Source of the DNA: JAFIHK01 sp041441455
Lineage (GTDB): Bacteria > Bacteroidota > Bacteroidia > Bacteroidales > UBA932
NCBI GenBank assembly: GCA_041441455.1
Contig: JASDTB010000069.1
Location: 1-12,522 of the forward strand
DNA: 12,522 nt
Direction: 5' to 3'
In this document: positions 1 through 6,206 of the stretch, piece by piece
Layout: every line of letters begins with the position of its first letter
Position numbering within the stretch: position 1 is the first letter of the stretch
The notes under the pieces: generated by a model
The model's database searches: none
The model's input: the letters and a program-made list of their open reading frames with translations, nothing else
Told to the model about the DNA's origin: nothing
Position numbers and translations under genes: made by a program

Positions 1-115
1 TTTGCCATACAAAAATGTGAGTTAAAAGATATACACACTTTTTGGGATACTATCAAAAATTTTGCTCGTGATTCCCGAAATACTAAAAATAAATACTTGA
101 TAGATAGTAAAATAA
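1..115. other. Left flank with no supportable gene
   Basis: Plus frames 2 and 3 stop within the first 25 bases. Plus frame 1 stays open but runs straight through the terminator hairpin and into the antisense of the tRNA, so it is not believable as a gene end. On the minus strand an ATG at 8-6 could open a gene continuing off the left edge, but only a fragment is visible and no clear TAnnTTTG promoter precedes it. Nothing else is recognisable in this AT-rich stretch. Confidence 0.4.
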
Positions 116-141
116 AAAAGACAGCTATAAAGCTGTCTTTT
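116..141 (-). terminator. Intrinsic terminator of the tRNA-Asn gene
   Basis: An 11-bp perfect inverted repeat (116-126 with 131-141) encloses a 4-base loop, ataa. Read on the minus strand, the stem ends in a run of six T (from 119 down to 114), the classical rho-independent layout. It begins 11 bases past the tRNA 3' end. The plus-strand side also ends in T residues, so it could stop transcription from both directions. Confidence 0.85.
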
Positions 142-151
142 ATCCCATCTG

Positions 152-225
152 CTCCTCGTCTAGGACTTGAACCTAGGACCCCCTGATTAACAGTCAGGTG
201 CTCTAACCGACTGAGCTAACGAGGA
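152..225 (-). tRNA. tRNA-Asn (anticodon GUU)
   Basis: On the minus strand the 74-base cloverleaf starts with acceptor strand TCCTCGT (225-219), which pairs with ACGAGGA (159-153); the discriminator base is G at 152. The D arm contains AGCTCAG and GGTTAGAGC. The anticodon stem CCTGA/TCAGG encloses loop CTGTTAA, giving anticodon GTT (191-189), which reads AAC and AAU codons for asparagine. The T arm contains GGTTCAAGTCC. The bases after the discriminator are CAGA, so CCA is not encoded and must be added after transcription. Promoter and terminator are both visible, so it appears to be a single-gene unit, divergent from the HU-like gene. Confidence 0.97.
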
Positions 226-244
226 ATGTTTCCGTTTGGGAGTG

Positions 245-276
245 CAAATGTAAGAGGAATTTTGTAATCATGCAAA
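245..276 (-). promoter_or_regulatory. Bacteroidota-type promoter of tRNA-Asn
   Basis: On the minus strand TTTG (276-273) is separated by exactly 20 bp from TACATTTG (252-245). This matches the -33 TTTG and -7 TAnnTTTG consensus of the Bacteroidota primary sigma factor at its usual 19-21 bp spacing. Transcription would start near 238, leaving a leader of about a dozen bases before the tRNA. It is the best complete promoter match in the window. Confidence 0.8.
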
Positions 277-315
277 TGTTTTTGAGAAAATTTTAAGAAA
301 AATGTATGTTTTTTT

Positions 316-323
316 TACCTTTG
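316..323 (+). promoter_or_regulatory. -7 promoter element of the HU-like/TPR-HTH operon
   Basis: TACCTTTG matches the TAnnTTTG -7 consensus and lies 24 bp before the ATG at 348. No good TTTG is found 19-21 bp upstream, so only half the promoter is convincing. A short purine-rich AAAGGA at 333-338, 9 bp before the ATG, may serve as ribosome binding site. It is back to back with the tRNA promoter. Confidence 0.55.
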
Positions 324-347
324 TAGACGGATAAAGGAATTAATGAT

Positions 348-1013
348 ATGGATATAAATTTATTATCAAAGCTATTAAAGGAATTGCTATTGCAGAACGA
401 CAGAGTCTCTCTTCCTGGAATTGGAAGTTTTATATCGGAGGTTGCCCCATCTGTCTTTTCCGACAGGGCTTTGGTAATACATCCTCCATACAGAAGAATT
501 CTTTTTAGAACGAGTGAGATCTGGAATGATGAGTTACTTGAAAGGTATTATGCATCAACTCATTCGATCTCTTTGGACGATTCTAAGTCGCAAATTGCGG
601 AGTTTGTCAGTAAGGTTAAGGATGAGTTAATCTTAAAAAAGGTTGTTAAATTTCCTGAGTTTGGCACTATGAAGTCTACAGAGCAAAATGATTTCTTTTT
701 CGTACTAGAAAAAAGTGTCTTTATTTATCCAGACTCATTCGGCTTAGAGCCAATTCATATAAAACCGCTATTGAATAGAGGAGTTGTTGAAAAATTGACA
801 GGAAAACCGCAAAAAATAAAAAATCAAAAACCAATTGATTCTGAAACTGTCGTTAGCAAAAAGGGGAAAAGAGGGAAATTTGTTTTGATTGCGATTATTG
901 TCTTTGTGTTGGCCTTAGCTGCGGGTGCTTATGTCTTTAGAAAGGAGTTGCGTCCTTTATGGGAGGTTATTTTATATAGTGAGGATGAGAGAAAACTTCT
1001 AAAAATGAAATAG
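348..1013 (+). CDS. Membrane-anchored HU-like (HU-CCDC81 type) DNA-binding protein
   Basis: The 221-residue protein starts with an HU-like fold of the bacterial HU-CCDC81 kind: helix-rich residues 1-20, then the hallmark VSLPGIGSF (20-28) and a beta-arm region to about 55. A second HU-like unit follows at about 76-141, with KFPEFGTM (101-108) and FGLEPIHIKPL (131-141). A basic linker (about 151-177) leads to one transmembrane helix (about 178-196) and a charged 25-residue tail. The arrangement predicts HU domains in the cytoplasm and a short periplasmic end. Relatives in Bacteroidota often carry a C-terminal SPOR (peptidoglycan-binding) domain; none is present here. Family knowledge suggests DNA binding or nucleoid-envelope linkage, but the actual role is unknown. 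The next gene starts 1 bp after the stop, so the two are surely co-transcribed. Confidence 0.8.
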   Translation: MDINLLSKLLKELLLQNDRVSLPGIGSFISEVAPSVFSDRALVIHPPYRRILFRTSEIWNDELLERYYASTHSISLDDSKSQIAEFVSKVKDELILKKVVKFPEFGTMKSTEQNDFFFVLEKSVFIYPDSFGLEPIHIKPLLNRGVVEKLTGKPQKIKNQKPIDSETVVSKKGKRGKFVLIAIIVFVLALAAGAYVFRKELRPLWEVILYSEDERKLLKMK

Positions 1014-1014
1014 A

Positions 1015-2718
1015 ATGGACACGACGCGGAAAAGAATTGCGATTGGGAGCTTACTAATACTAGCTGTTTCGTTTTTTATTTCATGTACCTCGTCGGAGTC
1101 ATCATTTATCAAGATTCTTGATTCTGTAGATAAGAGTATTTACTCTTCGGGCCAAGAGAGTTTATCTAAACTGAATTCGTTTAAAACTGATTATCTGTCT
1201 CCAAATGAGAGAGCTATGTATAATCTAGTTTATGCTATTGCCTACAACGAAGTTCATCATGATTTTAAAAATGATACTTTAATTACTTCTGCTTTAGCCT
1301 ATTTTAAGAATAACGAAGATGATTATAATTATTGTAGGGCATTATTATTTAAAGGCATAACTCTTTTAAATCGAAGTAAGTCAGACCAAGCGGCTGTCTC
1401 ATTTTTAAAACAAGCTCAAGATATCCAAGAGTCTGAGAAATTTTCAGATACTCTATTGCAATTCAACCTTAACTTGTACATGGGTAAAGCTCTTAGATAT
1501 CGTTCAGAATATGCAAAAGCAGAAATCCATTATAGTAAAGCCTTTGATATTGCGACAAAATCTGGAAAAGTTTCGGATCAATTAATAGTAAGATTAGAGT
1601 TATTTTGGAGTTGTTTGTCACAGCGTAAGTTTAAAGAGGCTTTAGAAAATATCATAGAGTTTGAAGATCAACAAAATCTTACACCTGAGATTGTATATAG
1701 TCTATATAATGCCTTGGCGTCATATCATAATGCTAAAAGAGAATTCGATATAGCAATTGCCTATCTAAAAAAGATGCAAGACCTTGATAGGATTTACGAC
1801 TTCTCTGATGAGCGGTCAAAATTATACTACACTCTTGCCCTATACTTTACAAGAAGTGAGAATTTAGATAGTTCAATGCATTACGCTGTTTTGGCAACAA
1901 AAGCAATCACAGATTCCATTAGTCTGGATAACCATTTTTATTTTAGATATCTTGCTGGAATACAAGAGAAAAAAGGTGAGTATAAAGAGGCATTAGATAA
2001 CTATAAAGAGGCTTATAAGTATTATATCTCTGCATATACTAAGCATAACAAAACTAGATTTGCCGAAATAGAGAAGAAATATGACCTTTCATCTGTTGAA
2101 CGTAATCTTCGAAGTACGAAACGATTCAAAGAGATATTTTTAGTCTCAATTATCCTGATTCTGTTTTTGTCAGGATTTGTGATTATTCTGTTGTACAAGA
2201 GATTGAGAATGGCTAAAGGAGAATTGATAAGATGCAGATTCGACATAGAAGAGCAGCAAAAAAGATTAGAAAACAATCTTGAGGGTATAAACCAACTATC
2301 TCTTACAAATGAGTTGTTAGGAGTACAAGCTGAATTATACTCGAAACTTACTGAAGAGATTCATAAACTAGCCGCCAAAACAAGAAAAGGTTATCCTGAA
2401 ATGGCAGGCAGTATAGATAAGACTGCTGATGATACAAAAACTATTTTCAGAAATAGATTAGCAGCAATAGCTGAGAAGTTAGATGATTCTACTCTTCTAA
2501 AAAATAGCGACTTTTCTAAGGAACTTTCTGATATGGAAAAGATGATTCTAGTCCTGTGGGAGATGAATTATTCAACTTCAGAAATTGCCCTTTTATTGGG
2601 GATCTCTCAAGCTTCGGTGCGCTCTATAAAAGTGAGGATAAAGGATAAAACTTCCACTAAAAATTGCTCAAAAGAGATCGATTCAGACGCAACAGACGAG
2701 CAACAAACATCAATCTAA
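1015..2718 (+). CDS. TPR transmembrane regulator with C-terminal LuxR-like HTH
   Basis: The 567-residue protein opens with a positively charged, hydrophobic leader ending in FFIS-C (Cys24), a plausible lipobox. Residues about 60-350 are alpha-helical TPR-like repeats, with clear units around 106-135, 150-182, 230-260 and 304-337. A transmembrane helix lies at about 374-394, followed by a charged coiled-coil region (about 400-455). A helix-turn-helix sits at about 504-545, with TSEIALLLGISQASVRS as the recognition part, resembling LuxR/GerE domains. The layout implies a sensor outside the cytoplasm and a DNA-binding domain inside: a one-component membrane regulator, as is common in Bacteroidales. 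Ligand and targets are unknown. If Cys24 is lipidated, the protein would be anchored twice; the leader may instead act only as a cleaved or uncleaved signal. It lies 1 bp after the HU-like gene. Confidence 0.78.
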   Translation: MDTTRKRIAIGSLLILAVSFFISCTSSESSFIKILDSVDKSIYSSGQESLSKLNSFKTDYLSPNERAMYNLVYAIAYNEVHHDFKNDTLITSALAYFKNNEDDYNYCRALLFKGITLLNRSKSDQAAVSFLKQAQDIQESEKFSDTLLQFNLNLYMGKALRYRSEYAKAEIHYSKAFDIATKSGKVSDQLIVRLELFWSCLSQRKFKEALENIIEFEDQQNLTPEIVYSLYNALASYHNAKREFDIAIAYLKKMQDLDRIYDFSDERSKLYYTLALYFTRSENLDSSMHYAVLATKAITDSISLDNHFYFRYLAGIQEKKGEYKEALDNYKEAYKYYISAYTKHNKTRFAEIEKKYDLSSVERNLRSTKRFKEIFLVSIILILFLSGFVIILLYKRLRMAKGELIRCRFDIEEQQKRLENNLEGINQLSLTNELLGVQAELYSKLTEEIHKLAAKTRKGYPEMAGSIDKTADDTKTIFRNRLAAIAEKLDDSTLLKNSDFSKELSDMEKMILVLWEMNYSTSEIALLLGISQASVRSIKVRIKDKTSTKNCSKEIDSDATDEQQTSI

Positions 2719-2780
2719 ATAGTAGAAATCTAAATATTTGAATTTAGAATAACCGCAACATTAGCGCAACTTAAGTGCAT
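2712..2780. repeat. Cluster of short direct and inverted repeats after the regulator gene
   Basis: Four small repeats lie together: a 10-bp direct repeat, aatctaaata (2712-2721, 2727-2736); an inverted repeat, TCTAAAT-N6-ATTTAGA (2729-2748); CGCAAC twice, 11 bp apart (2754-2759, 2765-2770); and the palindrome ACTTAAGT (2769-2776). They could form an operator or a weak stem. The region is AT-rich, so some matches may be chance. Confidence 0.3.
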
Positions 2781-2806
2781 TAACGAAGGTTTGACCGATT
2801 ATAAAC

Positions 2807-2814
2807 TATTTTTG
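2807..2814 (+). promoter_or_regulatory. Possible -7 promoter element in the spacer
   Basis: TATTTTTG fits TAnnTTTG, but the nearest upstream TTTG (2790-2793) is only 13 bp away instead of 19-21. If used, it would start a transcript of about 100 bases ending at the strong terminator at 2883-2925. In this AT-rich spacer the match could be accidental. Confidence 0.2.
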
Positions 2815-2882
2815 TGTTCGAAAAACATTCGGGTTTTTACATATTGGTTTTTGTCCTTTTTGGGGATATTCAGTCGTATTTG

Positions 2883-2925
2883 AAATGGTCTTGGTTGAGA
2901 AGGGTTTTCCAAGGCCATTTTTTTT
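2883..2925 (+). terminator. Strong intrinsic terminator after the HU/TPR-HTH operon
   Basis: A 12-bp stem (2883-2894 with 2909-2920), perfect except for one G-U pair (2889/2914), has a 14-base loop and is followed by an unbroken T run through 2925. It lies 165 bp after the regulator stop codon and closes that operon. Its position also shows that an in-frame ATG at 2885, inside the left arm, is not the start of the next gene. Confidence 0.85.
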
Positions 2926-2932
2926 ATTTTTG
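2925..2932 (+). promoter_or_regulatory. -7 promoter element of the S9 hydrolase gene
   Basis: TATTTTTG matches TAnnTTTG and begins in the T run of the preceding terminator, 21 bp before the ATG at 2954. No TTTG at the expected -33 distance is seen; that stretch is occupied by the terminator loop and right arm. A terminator abutting the next promoter gives a compact boundary between the two units. Confidence 0.45.
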
Positions 2933-2953
2933 TATGACTTTAAACTTTCGAAT

Positions 2954-4090
2954 ATGAAACAGCCATTTTTTAATTTAACAATTCTACTATTGTTAATAAC
3001 AACCATCTCTTTTAGCCAATCTAAAGAGATATCTTTAAAAGATTCTTCAAAGGCGAGTATCTCTGTTTTAAATGATGAGATAACCAAGATGAAGATTGAA
3101 CTTTCCTCGATCAAAGGCCAAATTTCTAATGCACAACATGTGTACGATCAAATAATCAAAAGGAGTGACGATCTTATGTGGATTGAGAGATTATCTGATA
3201 TAGCATGGTTCGATAAAGTAAGGCTGGCTGGCCCTCCTAGATGGCGACCAAAAAATATAAATGATCGATTTGCAGCTAATCCGCTTCAGTTTTATTGTTA
3301 TGTTTTTGTTCCAAAAAACATTGATTTGAATAAGAAATACCCATTAATTGTCTTGCCTCATAGCGGAGTTCATGCCGACTTCTCTACATATTATGTGCAT
3401 ATTGTAAGAGAGATGATTGCTCAAGGTTATATTGTAGTTAGCGCAGAGTATAGGGGAAGTACGGGATATGGAAAGGAGACATACGAAAACATCGATTATG
3501 GCGGATTAGAAAATGAAGATGTGTTGGTAAGTAGAGATTATATGGTAGAAAATTACTCTTTTGTAGATGAGAATAGAGTTGGAATTGTAGGCTGGAGTCA
3601 TGGAGGAATGATCTCATTAATGAATGTACTTAAATATCCCCAAAAGTACCAGTGTGCTTTCGCAGGAGTTCCTGTAAGTGATTTAAATAGCAGATTGACC
3701 TCTCATGACCAAGAATATATGGAGAATTTTACAGCTAAATATCACATTGGGAAATCTTTAAAGGAGGATCCATCTGAATATAAGAGACGTTCGCCTAGTA
3801 CTTATGCAAAAGATCTTAAGAAACCATTAATGATTTACACAAACACAAACGATAATGATGTGTATGTTGAAGAGGTTTTAATTATGATAGACTCATTAAA
3901 ACAGCACCGGAAGAATTTTGAATATAAAGTATTCGAAAATTCTCCCGGTGGACATGGTTTTGATAGGATTGATACGAAAATTGCTACCGATATAAGATTT
4001 AGTGTTTATAAGTTTCTCGAAAAGTACTTAAATCCACCAATCCGATTCAAATCTCCTGCTGAGATGAGAAAAGCAGCGTATCGATTTTAA
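2954..4090 (+). CDS. Secreted S9-type (prolyl oligopeptidase family) serine hydrolase, catalytic domain only
   Basis: The 378-residue product has a signal peptide (residues 1 to about 22, hydrophobic core LTILLLLITTISF), so it is exported, probably to the periplasm or cell surface. A short helical, coiled-coil-prone segment (about 36-70) precedes an alpha/beta hydrolase domain (about 110-360). Diagnostic S9 features are EYRGSTGYG (165-173), nucleophile Ser215 in GWSHGG (213-218), Asp300 in TNDNDV, which aligns with the dipeptidyl peptidase Asp, and His334 in GGHGF. The catalytic triad is therefore complete. The beta-propeller that gates substrates in classical prolyl oligopeptidases is absent; similar single-domain members are known in Bacteroidota. 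It may be a peptidase or an esterase; the substrate is unknown. The start at 2954 is chosen because it begins a signal peptide and lies after the terminator and promoter motif. Confidence 0.85.
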   Translation: MKQPFFNLTILLLLITTISFSQSKEISLKDSSKASISVLNDEITKMKIELSSIKGQISNAQHVYDQIIKRSDDLMWIERLSDIAWFDKVRLAGPPRWRPKNINDRFAANPLQFYCYVFVPKNIDLNKKYPLIVLPHSGVHADFSTYYVHIVREMIAQGYIVVSAEYRGSTGYGKETYENIDYGGLENEDVLVSRDYMVENYSFVDENRVGIVGWSHGGMISLMNVLKYPQKYQCAFAGVPVSDLNSRLTSHDQEYMENFTAKYHIGKSLKEDPSEYKRRSPSTYAKDLKKPLMIYTNTNDNDVYVEEVLIMIDSLKQHRKNFEYKVFENSPGGHGFDRIDTKIATDIRFSVYKFLEKYLNPPIRFKSPAEMRKAAYRF

Positions 4091-4093
4091 TCA

Positions 4094-6169
4094 CTATCCT
4101 ATAGTTGCTCCATTAGATAGTCTCTCCTCTGGTGAGACTATTTTCATTTTGCCATTAGCCTCTTTAGCCATAAGAATCATACCTCTCGATTCGATCCCTT
4201 TTATTTTTCTTGGGGCTAAGTTTGCAAGGATTGAGATCTGTTTGCCAATCATCTCTTCTGGAGTATAATATTCAGCTATACCTGAGACAATTGTGCGAGT
4301 GTCTAATCCTGTATCTATAGTTAGTTTCAATAATTTATCAGTTTTTGGAACCCTTTCTGCTTCAAGGACGGTTGCTGTTCTGATGTCCATTTTCATGAAG
4401 TCATCAAAGGTGCACTCATCTTTTGCTGCCTCAATTACAGCAGCTGCCGGTTCTGAAACTGGAGCTTCTGCTGCAGTAGCAGCCTCATTGGCTGCTTTGG
4501 TTGCCTCAAGTTTAGCAACTTGAGCTTCAACAACTGAGTCTTCAATTTTAGAGAATAGAAGGGTAGCATGCTCAATTTTATGTGCAGCAACTAGCAATTC
4601 TGGATCTCCCAACCTCTCCCAAGTGTTTTCAGTGAAGTTTAACATCTTGGCTAGTTTTGCAGATGTATGAGGCATAAACGGTTCAAAGGCAATAGCTAGC
4701 GACGCGCAGATTTGAAGCGAAACATTCATGATTGAGGCAACTCTTTCCATATCACTCTTTGCTAGACTCCATGGCTCAGTATCTGTTAAGTATTTATTAC
4801 CAAGACGAGCAAGATTCATTGCAGATTTAAGTGCTTCGCGGAATTTATAATTTTCTAAATTCTCTTCAATCTCTGCTTTGATAATTGGAATTTGAGAAAG
4901 AACTTCTGAATCTATTGTTGCCGGTTTTGTATTTTGAGGGACTAAACCTCCAAAATATTTATGAGTTAATACTACTGCTCTATTGACGAAATTTCCAAAA
5001 ATCGCAACAAGTTCACTATTGTTTCTGGTTTGGAAATCTTTCCAAGTAAAGTCGTTATCTTTTGTCTCAGGGGCGTTGGCACATAAAACGTATCTCAAAA
5101 CATCCTCTTGTCCAGGAAACTCCTCAAGATATTCATGGAGCCATACTGCCCAGTTTCTTGAAGTTGAGATCTTATTGCCTTCGAGATTTAAAAATTCGTT
5201 TGCAGGAACATTTTCGGGCAAAATATAACCATCTCCATATGCTTTTAACATAGACGGGAATACGATACAGTGGAATACAATGTTGTCTTTACCAATAAAG
5301 TGAACAAGTTTTGTCTCATCATTTTTCCACCAATCTTGCCAAGTTTCCGGCATCAATTCGATTGTGTTTGAGATGTATCCGATAGGTGCATCAAACCATA
5401 CATATAGTACTTTGCCTTCGGCTCCTTCAACAGGAACGGGTACTCCCCAATCTAGGTCACGACTTACTGCACGTGGTTGTAGACCACCATCCAGCCACGA
5501 CTTGCATTGACCATATACATTAACTTTCCACTCTTTATGTTGTTCAAGGATCCACTCTCTCAACCATGGTTCATACTGATCTAGAGGAAGATACCAGTGT
5601 GATGTCTTTTTCATAATTGGGGGGTTACCACTAAGTGCCGATTTTGGATTGATAAGTTCGGTTGGACTTAGTGTGCTACCACATTTTTCACATTGGTCGC
5701 CATAGGCATTTTCATTGCCACATTTAGGGCATGTGCCAGTTATATATCTGTCGGCAAGAAATTGTTTATTCTCCTCGTCGTAGTATTGTTCACTCTCTTT
5801 TTCTATGAATTTACCCTCTTCGTAAAGCTTTTTGAAGAACTCAGAGGCAGTTTTGTGATGAGTAGCAGAGCTTGTTCTTGAATAGATGTCGAAACTGATT
5901 CCTAGTCCAGCAAACGAGTCTTTAATCACTTGGTGATATTTGTCAACGACTTGCTGAGGAGTCATATTTTGTTGTTTTGCTTTTATTGTGATTGGAACTC
6001 CGTGCTCATCAGAACCACAAATAAATCTCACATCCCTTCCGCGCATTCGAAGATACCTCACATAGATATCGGCAGGTACATATACTCCTGCAAGATGACC
6101 AATATGAACGGCTCCGTTTGCGTACGGCAGTGCTGCTGTAATTAAATAGCGTTTGTAGTTCTTTTCCAT
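4094..6169 (-). CDS. metG: Methionyl-tRNA synthetase
   Basis: This enzyme charges tRNA-Met with methionine in the cytoplasm. The 691-residue protein (E. coli 677) shows the class I signature HIGH at 22-25 and a zinc knuckle with Cys147, Cys150, Cys160 and Cys163. The KMSKS loop appears as KISTS at 333-337, a form also found in archaeal/eukaryotic-type MetRS and in many Bacteroidota. An anticodon-binding helical domain covers about 380-545. An Ala/Glu-rich linker (about 551-583) leads to a Trbp111/EMAP-II-like tRNA-binding OB domain (about 587-691, FMKMDIRTATV). All parts are intact. It is the last gene of the recA-trpS-dnaG-metG block, 37 bp after dnaG with its own promoter-like motif in the gap, and its stop is 3 bp from the stop of the convergent hydrolase gene. 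Confidence 0.98.
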   Translation of the reverse strand: MEKNYKRYLITAALPYANGAVHIGHLAGVYVPADIYVRYLRMRGRDVRFICGSDEHGVPITIKAKQQNMTPQQVVDKYHQVIKDSFAGLGISFDIYSRTSSATHHKTASEFFKKLYEEGKFIEKESEQYYDEENKQFLADRYITGTCPKCGNENAYGDQCEKCGSTLSPTELINPKSALSGNPPIMKKTSHWYLPLDQYEPWLREWILEQHKEWKVNVYGQCKSWLDGGLQPRAVSRDLDWGVPVPVEGAEGKVLYVWFDAPIGYISNTIELMPETWQDWWKNDETKLVHFIGKDNIVFHCIVFPSMLKAYGDGYILPENVPANEFLNLEGNKISTSRNWAVWLHEYLEEFPGQEDVLRYVLCANAPETKDNDFTWKDFQTRNNSELVAIFGNFVNRAVVLTHKYFGGLVPQNTKPATIDSEVLSQIPIIKAEIEENLENYKFREALKSAMNLARLGNKYLTDTEPWSLAKSDMERVASIMNVSLQICASLAIAFEPFMPHTSAKLAKMLNFTENTWERLGDPELLVAAHKIEHATLLFSKIEDSVVEAQVAKLEATKAANEAATAAEAPVSEPAAAVIEAAKDECTFDDFMKMDIRTATVLEAERVPKTDKLLKLTIDTGLDTRTIVSGIAEYYTPEEMIGKQISILANLAPRKIKGIESRGMILMAKEANGKMKIVSPEERLSNGATIG
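4115..4150 (+). terminator. Probable terminator of the S9 gene, inside the 3' end of metG
   Basis: TAGTCTC (4118-4124) pairs with GAGACTA (4134-4140) around a 9-base loop. The pairing extends outward by A-T, G-T and A-T pairs, and a T-rich tail runs through 4150. It lies 25 bp after the hydrolase stop and within the coding sequence of convergent metG. The stem is modest, so this is a moderate prediction. Confidence 0.4.
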
Positions 6170-6189
6170 ATTAAAATAAAATTAGGGTG

Positions 6190-6197
6190 CAAAGATA
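6190..6197 (-). promoter_or_regulatory. -7 promoter element before metG
   Basis: On the minus strand TATCTTTG matches TAnnTTTG and lies 20 bp before the metG start, in the dnaG-metG gap. Initiation would give a leader of roughly 14 bases. The -33 side, inside the dnaG 3' end, has no TTTG at proper spacing. It may give metG extra transcription independent of recA. Confidence 0.5.
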
Positions 6198-6206
6198 AAA
6201 AAAATG

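Noticed and set aside
1..186. Open plus-strand frame from the left edge into the tRNA region
   Set aside because: It reads through the terminator hairpin and the antisense of tRNA-Asn, giving the familiar spurious peptide LGLEPRTP; it has no stop before these RNA features.
2885..2953. Upstream in-frame ATG extending the S9 hydrolase by 23 residues
   Set aside because: The ATG lies inside the terminator stem and upstream of the -7 motif; the ATG at 2954 starts a proper signal peptide.
2806..3114. Minus-strand reading frame of 102 codons
   Set aside because: It overlaps the terminator, promoter motif and signal-peptide region of the plus-strand hydrolase gene and resembles no protein family I know.
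4293..4523. Plus-strand Ala/Ser-rich reading frame of 76 codons
   Set aside because: It is the antisense shadow of the Ala/Glu-rich linker and start of the tRNA-binding domain of metG.
5096..5175. KISTS instead of KMSKS in MetRS as a sign of a broken enzyme
   Set aside because: This form of the loop occurs in archaeal/eukaryotic-type and many Bacteroidota MetRS; the rest of the enzyme is intact.
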